DNA of 64,000 nt from Caulifigura coniformis (GTDB taxonomy: Bacteria > Planctomycetota > Planctomycetia > Planctomycetales > Planctomycetaceae): positions 1,942,154-2,006,153 of the forward strand of contig NZ_CP036271.1 of assembly GCF_007745175.1 (NCBI RefSeq). The letters run 5' to 3'. This document shows, piece after piece, positions 1-8,921 of this stretch. The notes under the pieces are model-generated. The model saw nothing but the letters and a program-made list of their open reading frames with translations, was not told where the DNA came from and did not search any database. The stretch's first letter is position 1. Each line of letters starts with the position of its first letter. A program made the translations under genes and the position numbers.

Positions 1-327
1 CACCATCACGGCACGATCGTCATCCAGCAAAGACCGGCAGCCCGCATTCCCGGGACAACCCGTCCGCGGAACCCGGCGAGTAACAGGCGGTCGCCTGCTG
101 ATCGTCCCACTGACCAGTCCCAGGGCCGACCCACGCGTTCCGGCACGCGATCGGCTGACGGAAACCGGCCTCTCGTTTGCACATCTGGAAAAGCGCGCCG
201 GCCCTGCCTCTCGCGGATGGCCGTTTGACTCTCGGCCCACGTCGCCGTACCTTGGCCTGTTCGGAAAAGAACCGCGGGTTTGCCCGCGTTTCGGGGGATC
301 TTGACCGCCATTTGAGAAGGCACCTTG
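1..327. other. Left-edge stretch without a recognised gene
   Basis: I see no recognisable coding sequence here. Long open frames on the minus strand run antisense into the following transporter gene and encode low-complexity, Arg/Pro-rich peptides typical of GC-rich shadow frames. The last ~15 bases carry a GAGAAGG ribosome-binding site for the gene that starts at 328. The promoter of the sugar transporter operon should lie in this stretch, but I cannot assign -35/-10 boxes. Confidence 0.5.
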
Positions 328-1452
328 ATGCGCTCGCGTCGATTCGTGCTGAGTCTGTTCGGCGCCCTGTGCGCCGCTGTTTTGACCGGCTGTCCCAAGG
401 AGTCCACCGCTCCCGGCGGCAGCGGATCGTCCGGCGGTTCATCCGCCTCGGGCGGCTCGAAACGCATCGTCATTCTCACCAACGGCGACGACCCGTTCTG
501 GGACGCCTGCGAATCGGGCGCGAAGCAGGCCGAGAAAGACCTCGGCCTCGAAGGCAAAGGCTTCACCGTCGCCTTTGAACGGGCCGACTTCACCGACCAG
601 GGCCAGATCGACAAACTCAAGCAGTACAACCTGCAGAGCGACATCGCCGCCGTCGGCATCTCGGTTTTCAACCCGGAAAGCCGGGCCATCGCCGAAGAAC
701 TCCGCCAGCTGCAGCAGAAGGGCGTGAAGGTCATCACGATCGACGGCGACATGAATCGCGAAAAGTTTCGCGATGCACGCTACGCCTATCTCGGAACGGA
801 CAACCTCGTCGCCGGCAAGGAACTGGGCCGTGCCGCGAAGGCCATCGCCGGCGGAACTCCGCTCAACCACGTCTTTTTTGTCGGCAGCACGACCGCCGCC
901 AACGCGGTCGCCCGCATGGACGGTTTCAACGCAGGTGTGGAAGCGGCCTCGAAAGAACTCGAACGCCTCGAAGACGGCGGCGACCGTCCGAAGGCCCGCT
1001 CCAATGTGGAAAGCGCTCTCGATCGCCACAAGGACATCTCCGCCCTCGTCGGCATCTGGGCCTACAACACGCCGCAGATTTCCCGCGTCGTCGCCGACCG
1101 GAAGATCCGCGACAAGACGAAGGTCTTCTGCTTCGACGCCGCCGAAGAAAGCATTCGCGGCATGCAGGACGGCAATGTCGACGTGATGCTCGTCCAGAAC
1201 CCGTTCCAGATGGGGGCCGACGGCGTGAAGCTGATGCTGGCCCTGATCGAGAACAACGACGCCACGATCAAGGAGATGTATCCCACCTACGCCCAGACGG
1301 ACGAGAACGACATGTTCAAGACCGAGCTGCGGATCGTCGTTCCGGACAACCAAAGCACGGTGACTTCGGAAATCCTCGAGAAGTCGACCCGGCTCATGAA
1401 GCTCTCCGAGTTCAAGAAGTGGCTCGAAGAACGCAAGCTCGTTTCCTCGTAG
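328..1452 (+). CDS. Sugar ABC transporter substrate-binding lipoprotein
   Basis: This 374-residue protein is probably the extracytoplasmic sugar-binding component of an ABC importer of the ribose/galactose type (periplasmic-binding protein family 4, RbsB-like). The N-terminus is a lipoprotein signal peptide with an LTGC lipobox near residue 22, followed by a Gly/Ser-rich linker. The mature part starts with the typical strand RIVILTNGDDPFWDACESGA and has the family ITIDGDMN and YLGTDN motifs. I chose the ATG at 328 over the TTG at 325 because the GAGAAGG ribosome-binding site is better spaced for it. It is the first gene of an operon with a permease and an ATPase. The exact sugar cannot be read from sequence; ribose, xylose or inositol are possible. 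Confidence 0.88.
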   Translation: MRSRRFVLSLFGALCAAVLTGCPKESTAPGGSGSSGGSSASGGSKRIVILTNGDDPFWDACESGAKQAEKDLGLEGKGFTVAFERADFTDQGQIDKLKQYNLQSDIAAVGISVFNPESRAIAEELRQLQQKGVKVITIDGDMNREKFRDARYAYLGTDNLVAGKELGRAAKAIAGGTPLNHVFFVGSTTAANAVARMDGFNAGVEAASKELERLEDGGDRPKARSNVESALDRHKDISALVGIWAYNTPQISRVVADRKIRDKTKVFCFDAAEESIRGMQDGNVDVMLVQNPFQMGADGVKLMLALIENNDATIKEMYPTYAQTDENDMFKTELRIVVPDNQSTVTSEILEKSTRLMKLSEFKKWLEERKLVSS

Positions 1453-1542
1453 TCTGCTGCAATTGCTTCCAGCGACCGGGGGGCGTCAGCCCCCCGTGTT
1501 TGTCTTGAGACCCTGCCACGTCCGACATTCCGGCCTCTCTGA

Positions 1543-2790
1543 ATGAACACCCTGGAGACATCATCCCCCGGCTGGCTTGGAGGCTTCCTGAGAAGGAATC
1601 GCAACGAGATCGGGCTGGTGATCGCGACGATCGCCGTGCTCGCCGTCACGCTCTTCTTCAACAAGTCCTACATTGAGAACCCGGGCGACAATACGCAGAA
1701 AATCCTGCGCACCACCGCCCTGCTCGGAATCTTCGCCTTCGGCGCCGCCACCGTCATCATCTCCGGCGGAATCGATCTCTCCGCCGGCTCGGTGATCGCC
1801 TTCAGCGGCATGCTCTTCGCCGGCATCATCGTGCTGCTGGCCCCCAAGTCCGAGCGCGGACTCCCTGTCACCACCGATATCGAAACGTGGATCGTCCTCG
1901 TCGCCATCGGAGGTACGTTGATTTCCGCGCTGTTGATCGGAACGTTCCATACGTGGCTGATCACGATCGTCGGCCTCCCCCCCTTCGTCGCCACGCTGGC
2001 GTCGCTCGTCGGACTCCGCAGCCTCGCAAAGGTCCTCGTCCAGAACATCACGGCCACGTCCCACGGCCAGGCCAAGTCCACGATCACCCTGGATAACGAG
2101 TGGCTGCTGTCGGTCGGCCAGCGCGAGGGCTGGTGGTCGCCCGTCCTGATCTGGGCCATCCTCGCCGTCGTCCTCTGGCTGCTGCTCGGTCGCACTGTCG
2201 TCGGCCGCCATCTGTACGCCATGGGAGGCAACGAACAGGCAGCCCGCCTCAGCGGCATCCGCACCGATCACCTGAAGTGGCTCGCCTACTGCATCAGCGC
2301 CGTCACGGCCGCCATCGCCGGCATCCTCTACACGTGCTACATCGGCACGGCCGACCCCAGCCGCGACGGCATGGGCTACGAGCTCAACGCCATCGCCGCA
2401 TCGGTTGTTGGCGGCTGCTCCCTCGCGGGAGGCATCGGCTCGATCAGCGGCGTCATGCTCGGTGCGCTGTTCCTCCGGGTCGTCATCGACTCCGTCGAGA
2501 AATCGTTCAAGACCCGTCCCGATCTCTTTGAAGGCCAGGTCGTCGGGGCGCTGGTCGTCCTCGCCGTCGCGTTCAACGAACTTCGCAAAACCGGCGGCTT
2601 CCGCAGGCAGTTCTTCCCGGGACTGATCGGCTGGATCAGCGTGGCCATCCTCGCGATTCTCGCCGGCCTCATCACGGGGGCAACCACCACCGAGAACAAG
2701 CTCAACAGCGCCCTGGTCGTCGGCGCCGCCGTCGCGGTGGCGCTCGGCATCAAGGCAGCGATGGAACGCGTGGCCGCGAAGAAACGCTGA
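1543..2790 (+). CDS. Sugar ABC transporter permease (RbsC-like)
   Basis: A 415-residue, highly hydrophobic inner-membrane permease of the branched-chain/ribose permease family (BPD_transp_2). Family landmarks include IISGGIDLSAGSVIAFSG near residues 70-90, the GLPPFVATLASL segment and the EAA-like loop MGGNEQAARLSGI near 227. About ten hydrophobic segments are apparent. The C-terminus carries an extra two-helix stretch that is longer than in E. coli RbsC (about 320 residues). It lies 90 bases after the binding protein. Its TGA stop overlaps an ATG (TGATG) that begins a short aborted copy of the ATPase start, the classic coupling arrangement of these operons before an insertion separated the two genes. 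Confidence 0.9.
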   Translation: MNTLETSSPGWLGGFLRRNRNEIGLVIATIAVLAVTLFFNKSYIENPGDNTQKILRTTALLGIFAFGAATVIISGGIDLSAGSVIAFSGMLFAGIIVLLAPKSERGLPVTTDIETWIVLVAIGGTLISALLIGTFHTWLITIVGLPPFVATLASLVGLRSLAKVLVQNITATSHGQAKSTITLDNEWLLSVGQREGWWSPVLIWAILAVVLWLLLGRTVVGRHLYAMGGNEQAARLSGIRTDHLKWLAYCISAVTAAIAGILYTCYIGTADPSRDGMGYELNAIAASVVGGCSLAGGIGSISGVMLGALFLRVVIDSVEKSFKTRPDLFEGQVVGALVVLAVAFNELRKTGGFRRQFFPGLIGWISVAILAILAGLITGATTTENKLNSALVVGAAVAVALGIKAAMERVAAKKR

Positions 2791-2840
2791 TGATCGCCCC
2801 TGCCCCGATTATCGACATTCGGGTGGATGGCACGCCCTGA
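2790..2840 (+). pseudogene. Aborted, duplicated 5' end of the ABC ATPase gene
   Basis: Starting at the ATG that overlaps the permease stop, 11 codons read MIAPAPIIDIR, nearly the same as MIDAAPIIDIR at the real ATPase start at 2966. The frame then runs into the palindromic insert and stops at TGA 2838-2840. The two 31-base starts are identical at 25 positions, and four of the six differences are third codon positions. It looks like the original translationally coupled start, cut off by the insertion. Confidence 0.7.
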
Positions 2841-2946
2841 CGACAGGAAGGGCGTGGCAAACGTTGCCAAGCCCCGCCTCGCGGTCCACGATCTTTATTT
2901 CGCAGCACAATGAAGTTCGCCACGCCCTTGGCAGGGCGTGCCACCC
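2821..2946. repeat. REP/MITE-like palindromic insert in transporter operon
   Basis: The ends form an inverted repeat: GGGTGG, CACGCCCTG and AAGGGCGTGGC blocks at 2821-2858 recur as the reverse complement at 2919-2946. Each arm can also fold on itself (CACGCCCT with AGGGCGTG), so the layout is two REP-type hairpins facing each other, a BIME- or MITE-like unit of about 126 bases. No protein is encoded. It separates the permease from the ATPase gene and is bracketed by two copies of the ATPase start. Confidence 0.7.
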
Positions 2947-2965
2947 TCTAAGCCAGCACATCCCG

Positions 2966-4498
2966 ATGATCGACGCCGCTCCCATCATCGACATTCGCAA
3001 CGTCGCCAAACGCTTTGGCGGCGTGGTCGCCCTCAGCAACGTCTCGTTCGACGTGCGCCCCGGCGAGTTCCACGCCATCTGCGGAGAGAACGGGGCCGGC
3101 AAGAGCACCCTGATGAAGATCCTTTCCGGGGTCTACACCAGCTATGAAGGCGAGATCCGGCTGCGCGGCGAACTCGCCGCATTCCAGGGGACCCGCGACG
3201 CCGAGTCGGCCGGCATCAGCATCATCCACCAGGAACTGAACCTCGTGGAACAACTCTCGGCCGCTGCCAACATCTTCCTCGGACGCGAACTCCGGGGACG
3301 CTTCGGACTGCTCGACGACCGGGCCATGGAGAAAGCCGCCGCCGGCCTCTTCCAGCAACTCGACTGCAAAATTGATCCGCGGGCCCGCATCTCCGAGCTG
3401 CGCATCGGCGACCAGCAGCTCGTCGAGATCGCCAAGGCCATCGCACTGAAGACCGACGTCCTGATCATGGACGAGCCGACGTCCGCCCTCACCGAAACCG
3501 AAGTCGAGCGTCTCTTCGGAGTCATCGAACGGCTTCGCCGGCAGGGTGTCACGATTCTCTACATCTCGCACAAGATGGACGAGGTCTTCCGTCTGTCCGA
3601 CCGCATCACAGTCCTCCGCGACGGCAAGGTCGTCAAAACGCTCGACCGCGCTGCAACGAACCCCCACGAGATCGCCCACCTGATGGTCGGCCGCGAGATC
3701 GAGTCGGTGAATCTCGGGGACGGCCGGACTCCCGGCGAAGTGGTGCTCGGGGTCGAGAACCTTTCACTCGCCTGGCCCGGCCATGCCCGCAAATGGCGAC
3801 TGAAAGACATTGCGTTTGAGCTGCGTCGCGGCGAAGTGCTGGGTTTTGCCGGATTGATGGGGGCAGGCCGCACGGAGCTGATGGAATGCCTGTTCGGCGC
3901 CCAGTCCGATCCGATGCAGGGATCGATCCGGCTGGAAGGCCGCGAGGTCCGCTTCGGACATCCCTCGGAGGCCAAGGCCGCCGGCGTCGCCATGGTGACC
4001 GAAGATCGCAAGCGTTTCGGGCTCTTCGCACAGATGGTCGTCCGCGAGAACATCACGGTCTGCACGCTTGAGGAATCGACGAAGGCCGGCCTCATCAGCA
4101 CCAGCGCGGAGCGTGAAAAGACCCGCGAATCCATCCGGCAGCTCGGCGTCAAAACGAACGGGCCCGAGGCGCCGATCACCAGCCTGTCCGGGGGCAACCA
4201 GCAGAAGTGCATCATCGCCCGCTGGCTGCGGACGAACCCCAAAGTCCTGCTCCTCGACGACCCGACACGCGGCATCGACGTCGGCGCCAAGGCCGAACTC
4301 TACAAGCTCATTGATGGCCTCTGCCGTGAAGGCCTCGGCATCATCGTGACGTCCAGCGAGCTTCCCGAACTGATCACACTTTGCGACCGCGTTCTCGTGC
4401 TCTGCGAAGGCCGCCTCACCGGCGAATTGAAACGCGGCGAGGTGACCGAAGAACGACTCATGGAACTGGCGACGAGCATCTCCCCCAAAGAATCGTAA
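2966..4498 (+). CDS. Sugar ABC transporter ATPase with two nucleotide-binding domains
   Basis: A 510-residue RbsA/MglA-type protein that powers sugar import with its two fused ATPase halves. The first half has an intact Walker A (GENGAGKST, ~residue 40), Walker B (LIMDEPTSAL) and switch His (ISHKMDEV). The second half has the usual degenerate P-loop (GLMGAGRTEL) but a canonical signature LSGGNQQK and LLLDDPTRGIDVG. Length matches the family (about 500). I chose the ATG at 2966 over upstream in-frame starts because the conserved domain begins directly after it and the upstream sequence is the palindromic insert. No strong ribosome-binding site precedes it, so translation may have been re-established after the insertion. 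Confidence 0.92.
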   Translation: MIDAAPIIDIRNVAKRFGGVVALSNVSFDVRPGEFHAICGENGAGKSTLMKILSGVYTSYEGEIRLRGELAAFQGTRDAESAGISIIHQELNLVEQLSAAANIFLGRELRGRFGLLDDRAMEKAAAGLFQQLDCKIDPRARISELRIGDQQLVEIAKAIALKTDVLIMDEPTSALTETEVERLFGVIERLRRQGVTILYISHKMDEVFRLSDRITVLRDGKVVKTLDRAATNPHEIAHLMVGREIESVNLGDGRTPGEVVLGVENLSLAWPGHARKWRLKDIAFELRRGEVLGFAGLMGAGRTELMECLFGAQSDPMQGSIRLEGREVRFGHPSEAKAAGVAMVTEDRKRFGLFAQMVVRENITVCTLEESTKAGLISTSAEREKTRESIRQLGVKTNGPEAPITSLSGGNQQKCIIARWLRTNPKVLLLDDPTRGIDVGAKAELYKLIDGLCREGLGIIVTSSELPELITLCDRVLVLCEGRLTGELKRGEVTEERLMELATSISPKES

Positions 4499-4521
4499 GG
4501 GGGGAACAAGAGCCGCCGCGA

Positions 4522-4902
4522 TCAGCTGAAGTCTTCTTCGTCTTTCTGCACGGCCTTTTTCGGATAGCCCATCCACTGCAGCGACTTGGCACACTTGTTC
4601 TCCGTGCCCGCTTCCAGCGCCTTCAGGACGTCCTGCACCGTGCGGTTCATCGGGAGCTCGCGCTCGAGCTTCTTCACGACCTCAGGCGGAACGTTGATCG
4701 CCCCCTGCCCGGGGCCCCCTTCGACGAACGATCGCTTCTGGTCGAACACGGCCCAGAAGACCGCCCGCTTGTGAAGCTTCGCCCCGTCGCGGGCCTTGTC
4801 CGCATCCCCGCCTTTCGCCCGCTGGCCGGCCACCGTGTAAAGGTCCGACCGCTCGAAGATGACGGCGAGAACGTTCCAGTCTTTGCGGCTGAACCAACCC
4901 AT
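4522..4902 (-). CDS. Hypothetical protein, 126 aa
   Basis: Start ATG at 4902 has a GAGGTCAG ribosome-binding site. The protein begins MGWFSRKDWNVLAVIFER and is soluble, Lys/Glu-rich, with no signal peptide or membrane segment. A KCAKSLQWMGYPKKAVQ stretch sits at the C-terminus. I do not recognise the family. It converges on the transporter operon and is followed upstream by the FAD-subunit gene on the same strand. Codon usage looks like that of its neighbours, so I consider it a genuine resident gene. Confidence 0.6.
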   Translation of the reverse strand: MGWFSRKDWNVLAVIFERSDLYTVAGQRAKGGDADKARDGAKLHKRAVFWAVFDQKRSFVEGGPGQGAINVPPEVVKKLERELPMNRTVQDVLKALEAGTENKCAKSLQWMGYPKKAVQKDEEDFS

Positions 4903-4954
4903 GAACTGACCTCGAAAGTGCTGTCGTGAATCGTCGCTTGTGGATTCGCAGAAT

Positions 4955-5824
4955 TCAGTGCGTACGGGCGCGAAGCACCGCTTCCGCCAGAACGCGTTCG
5001 ACGAGCACGCCCGTCACATGCCGCCGGAATTCCTGCGTCCCCCGCATGTCGGTGATCGGAGAGATGATCCCGACGACCGCGGCGGCCGCGTCTCTGTAGG
5101 CCGCTTCATCCGCCGGGCGGCCGACGAGCAGGCGGCCTGCTTCCTCGGCGAAAAGCGGAGTCGGAGCAACGGCGCCGACGCCGATGCGTGCGGCGGTGAT
5201 CTGTGATTTCGAGTCGTCCAGCATCACGCAGGCGCCGACGCCGACCACCGCGATATCCATCTCGTTTCGCGGGATGAACCGCCGATAGTGCGATCCCGAA
5301 TTCGCCGCGACAGGCATCCGGAACTCGACCACGATCTCGCCTCCCTGCAGCACGTTCTTCCCCGGCCCGGTGCAGAACTGCTCGATCGGCACTTCACGCC
5401 GGGCCCCGCCGGGGCCAGCGATCACGACAACGGCCGACAGCGCAATCAACGACGGGATCGAATCCGCGGCCGGGCCGGACGTGCAGACATTGCCGCCGAT
5501 GCTGGCACGGCTCTGGATCTGCATGCCGCCGATGATGTGTGCGGAATCGGAGAGCGCAGAGTACGACTTCCTGATCCGCTCATCGCCATAGAGCCTGTAG
5601 CAGGGAACAGCTGCTCCCAGTCGCAGTCCGGCGTCCGTGATCTCCAGGTGATTCAGCTCGGGAAGCTTCTTGACGTCGATGATCAGGTCGGGCGCCAGGC
5701 GGCCTGTCCGCACGTGATCGATCAGGTCGGTTCCCCCGGCCATGGGGCGGACAGCCTGTCCGGACGACATCAGCTCCAGCGCCTGGGTGAGCGTGGTCGG
5801 CGATTCGTACTCGAAGTCTCTCAT
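4955..5824 (-). CDS. FAD-binding subunit of a xanthine dehydrogenase/CO dehydrogenase-type enzyme
   Basis: A 289-residue medium subunit (CoxM/XdhB type) of molybdenum hydroxylases, which carries FAD and passes electrons from the 2Fe-2S subunit. The FAD-binding motifs are MAGGTDLIDHVR near residue 33 and ASIGGNVCTSGPAADSIP near 105, followed by a CO-dehydrogenase flavoprotein C-terminal domain. The start at 5824 (MRDFEYESPTTL) fits family N-termini; the upstream open frame encodes Ser/Pro/Arg-rich sequence. The molybdopterin and iron-sulfur subunits are not adjacent: a cupin gene lies upstream and an unrelated gene downstream. The partners must be elsewhere, so the substrate is unknown. Confidence 0.85.
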   Translation of the reverse strand: MRDFEYESPTTLTQALELMSSGQAVRPMAGGTDLIDHVRTGRLAPDLIIDVKKLPELNHLEITDAGLRLGAAVPCYRLYGDERIRKSYSALSDSAHIIGGMQIQSRASIGGNVCTSGPAADSIPSLIALSAVVVIAGPGGARREVPIEQFCTGPGKNVLQGGEIVVEFRMPVAANSGSHYRRFIPRNEMDIAVVGVGACVMLDDSKSQITAARIGVGAVAPTPLFAEEAGRLLVGRPADEAAYRDAAAAVVGIISPITDMRGTQEFRRHVTGVLVERVLAEAVLRARTH

Positions 5825-5930
5825 GGAGTCAGATCCGGCGCTCGCATGCGGTGCAGGGGACGCCGACCGGGGTGACGGCCGACGATGCGAAGGTATCCGC
5901 GCCGCCCCCATGCCGCCAGTTTGTGAGCGG

Positions 5931-6296
5931 TCATTGTTCCCCGGTGTTCGTCGGGATGTAGCGGTTCATCATCCCGGCGTAGTCCTCACGGACCGGACTG
6001 AAGACATCAAGCACCAGCACCGGCCCTTCAATGGCGACCGCCCGATGCGGGACATTGCCCGGAATCAGGAACATGGCCCCCGGCCCGACAATTCGCGTCT
6101 CGTCGCCGATCGAGAGCTGCAGCTTTCCCCGGATCAGCATCCCACCTTGCTCGTGCGGATGGTGATGCCACGGAATCTCCGCCCCGGTTTCCATTTCGAG
6201 ATGCGAAAGCATCAGGTTCTTGCCGTGAGGCGTACGCAACCGGCAGCCGGGCAGCGGCTCCAGAGCAGGAATGGAGTCGAGGTCGATGAAACCCAT
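5931..6296 (-). CDS. Cupin-domain protein
   Basis: A 121-residue single-domain cupin. The metal-binding pattern HHHPHEQGGMLIRGKLQL (motif 1, ~residues 46-62) and PGNVPHRAVAIEGPVLVLD (motif 2) are present. The start at 6296 is set by a strong GGAGGAT ribosome-binding site 6-7 bases upstream; the longer frame lacks one. It lies 106 bases upstream of the FAD-subunit gene on the same strand and may be co-transcribed. Small cupins of this kind bind a metal and may act as sensors, isomerases or dioxygenases; the reaction cannot be inferred. Confidence 0.82.
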   Translation of the reverse strand: MGFIDLDSIPALEPLPGCRLRTPHGKNLMLSHLEMETGAEIPWHHHPHEQGGMLIRGKLQLSIGDETRIVGPGAMFLIPGNVPHRAVAIEGPVLVLDVFSPVREDYAGMMNRYIPTNTGEQ

Positions 6297-6337
6297 GAGA
6301 GATCCTCCAGTGCCGTGCGGCTTGTCCGCCCGCATTG

Positions 6338-8758
6338 TCAGGAATGCATTGTCTGCGTGCGAGCGAGCACCGGCTCTGTACGCCGCCCGCACGCGGGCAG
6401 AATCTCCAGGTCGACGACCAGCGGCAGATGATCGGAAGCGACCCGCGTGAGGCGCGTTCGCGGCACGTCGGTTTCAATCACCCGAAATCCATCGCCGGCA
6501 AAGATGTGGTCGATGCGGCGAAGGGGAAATCCGGATGGCCACGTGGCGAGTCCCCGTTGCCGGTCCGCAAGCTGCACATCTCGGAGCGTCTGTCCGAGGC
6601 CGCGACAGATCGACGAGCCGGGTGGGGAATTGAGGTCACCGCAGAGAATCGTTCGGGCATGGGCCACTCCCAGGCAGGGCCAGTCGGCCCCCAGCAGCGT
6701 GGCCAGCTGCTGAAGTCGGTCGGCCTCGGTCAGCCCCAGGTGAGTGGAGATCACTTCAATCGGCTCGTCACCGATGGTCACGGTCGCCCACACCGCACCG
6801 CGCGGCTCGGAGCGGCCGCGTCCCGGAGAAAGCAATGCCGCCCGCTTCAGCGTCATGGGCCACCGGCTCAGGATCGCGTTGCCGTAGCGTTCGCCCGTCA
6901 CGTCGATCGCCGCGCCGAAATGCATCTTCATCTCGAGCAGGTCGGCGATGATCTGTGCCTGGTCGACCGATCGACTCCGCAATCGGCCGACATCCAGTTC
7001 CTGGAGCGCGATGACGTCGGCGTCCAGACTCAGGAGCACGCGCGCGATACGGGCCGGTGAAAGCCGACCGTCCAGCCCGATGCAGCCATGCACGTTGTAA
7101 GTCGCCACGCGGAGGAATGTCCGGTCGGATGAAGGCGCGGCGGCCCCGCGCTTCGGACGCTCGAGCCACTCCAGCGCCATGTCCCGGAGGACTTTTGGAC
7201 GCAGTTCGCCGCGAATCGTGCAGGCGGTCTCCGGAGGCAGGATGGCAAAGCCACTTGTTTCATTGGGGCCAGGTCCGCCATGCGCTCCGAGTTCATCAAC
7301 GAAGGAAATCGAAGTCTCTCCCCGACGCCACCCGGCGATGATCAGGTCGCCTGCGTCGGGATGCGAACACAGCCGCGAGAAGTCTCTGGCGACCGAGTCC
7401 AGGTGCGGATGGTCCACGCCGAACACTTCCGCCGCCTGTTCCGGGAGCTGGAACAGGCCTGCCGACGTCCGGAGATGAACTGTCTCCCCGTCACGGTACA
7501 TCACCATCGGAATCCGCGCGTCGACCACCAGGCGCCGGGCCACATCTTCGCGGAGGGAGTTCGCCATGGGGCCCGGCCAGTAGATCGATCCCTGCGGACC
7601 AATCGCGACGGTCAATGGCGCCATGGATGCCGCGTCACCCGTCCCTTTCGCTTCAGACTCGTCGGCCTCCAGTGGCGGAACGCACTCGGCCGGCAGTAAG
7701 TCGCGACAGGCTTCGCACACCGCCTCGTTGATCGACCGCCCTGCGAACACGGAATACGGGATCGTCGCTTCCTGCCCGTGATCGGCGATGATCCACACCT
7801 GGTAATTCCGCCGCGGCGACGCGTGGGCCGCATGCCAGATCCTCTGAATGCTGCGGTCGATGTCGCGCAGCATGCGGTGCGGGATGTCGGCATCCGGACC
7901 GCAGTGATGTGCGACGTCGTCATATCCCAGGAAGTTGCCATGCACGCGCTCGACGCCGCGGATCGCATCGGACTCAATGGCCGTCGCCGTCACTTCACGA
8001 AGCACGACGCTCGCCACCAGATGCCGAGGAATGAACTTGAGCTCAGCCACCCAGTTTCTGACCCGGGATCGACGCCGGACGAGCCGCCAGGTCGACAGGA
8101 CCGTCTCGCGAATGATTGCGGCGAACATCCTCACCATGGCGGGAAGGTGCAGGAAAACCAGCAGGCCTTTCGTCCAGACTCCGGCCTCATCGAGCCGTTT
8201 CCAGCGCGTGCGTCCGGGGCAGAACTGGGCGTCATCCGCTCCTCCGGAGTAGATGTCGCAATAGGCGGCCCCTCCCCCGAGAAGCCCCGGCGATTGCGCG
8301 GCGAGTTCCTTTTCAATGGGCTCGGCGATCTCGGTCGCGAGCATCTCGACCACCTTGCCGCTGCGATGGTCCCGGAAGCTGAACGCGGGGACGATCTGCT
8401 CGACGCCGTAGAACAGTTCCCCCAGCACGGCGGGCGTCGTGGCGGGCTGCCCGGAATACTGCGTCTCGATGCGATGGCGGTCGCGATGAACGAGCGATGC
8501 GATGAACGGGATGCGACCACGCTGGATCGCCTCCTCCAGCCGGGAGCGCGACAGCCCGTCAATCTGCAGGATGATCAGGCCCGGATCGTCCGAGGGAGGA
8601 TGGACAGGCTCCAGCCCCAGCAGCCGCACGATGATCTCTCGCCGGCTGAACCATCGCCGCACGAGACGTCCCAGGGCCACGAAATGCCGGAAAACCGGAA
8701 CTCGCGACGGGGCAGCATGATGCCGAAGGTCGGCGTTGGAAACGGGCTGTGCAGACAT
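6338..8758 (-). CDS. Fusion: type I phosphodiesterase/alkaline-phosphatase domain plus endonuclease/exonuclease/phosphatase domain
   Basis: An 806-residue two-enzyme protein. The N-terminal ~520 residues have the alkaline-phosphatase-superfamily pattern: a metal-binding segment GLIILQIDGLSRSRLEEA near residue 65, a GPDADIPHRMLRDID stretch, then WIIADHGQEA. The C-terminal ~260 residues form an EEP domain: RVATYNVHGCIG, a VIALQELD glutamate, ILCGDLNSPPG and a terminal ASDHLPLV histidine, all intact. A short N-terminal basic segment precedes the first domain; no clear signal peptide is visible. Both domains cleave phosphoesters, so phospholipid or nucleotide-derivative turnover is plausible. The start at 8758 is not strongly supported by a ribosome-binding site. 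Confidence 0.82.
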   Translation of the reverse strand: MSAQPVSNADLRHHAAPSRVPVFRHFVALGRLVRRWFSRREIIVRLLGLEPVHPPSDDPGLIILQIDGLSRSRLEEAIQRGRIPFIASLVHRDRHRIETQYSGQPATTPAVLGELFYGVEQIVPAFSFRDHRSGKVVEMLATEIAEPIEKELAAQSPGLLGGGAAYCDIYSGGADDAQFCPGRTRWKRLDEAGVWTKGLLVFLHLPAMVRMFAAIIRETVLSTWRLVRRRSRVRNWVAELKFIPRHLVASVVLREVTATAIESDAIRGVERVHGNFLGYDDVAHHCGPDADIPHRMLRDIDRSIQRIWHAAHASPRRNYQVWIIADHGQEATIPYSVFAGRSINEAVCEACRDLLPAECVPPLEADESEAKGTGDAASMAPLTVAIGPQGSIYWPGPMANSLREDVARRLVVDARIPMVMYRDGETVHLRTSAGLFQLPEQAAEVFGVDHPHLDSVARDFSRLCSHPDAGDLIIAGWRRGETSISFVDELGAHGGPGPNETSGFAILPPETACTIRGELRPKVLRDMALEWLERPKRGAAAPSSDRTFLRVATYNVHGCIGLDGRLSPARIARVLLSLDADVIALQELDVGRLRSRSVDQAQIIADLLEMKMHFGAAIDVTGERYGNAILSRWPMTLKRAALLSPGRGRSEPRGAVWATVTIGDEPIEVISTHLGLTEADRLQQLATLLGADWPCLGVAHARTILCGDLNSPPGSSICRGLGQTLRDVQLADRQRGLATWPSGFPLRRIDHIFAGDGFRVIETDVPRTRLTRVASDHLPLVVDLEILPACGRRTEPVLARTQTMHS

Positions 8759-8921
8759 AATCCAGCGGGCTTGTGAACAATTCGGCTCACCGATTGTCGC
8801 AGCACGCGCTATGCCGACCAGCCCCGATTCTCTCTCATCGCTCTCCGCGTGATGCTCAGGCAACTCCGCACTGAACACCGCCACCCGCCACCGCGCGTTC
8901 GAGCCTTCCCGCTTCGCGGGT

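Noticed and set aside
6-752. 248-codon open frame on the minus strand at the left edge
   Set aside because: It is antisense to the binding-protein gene and has shadow-frame composition; no start signal or domain.
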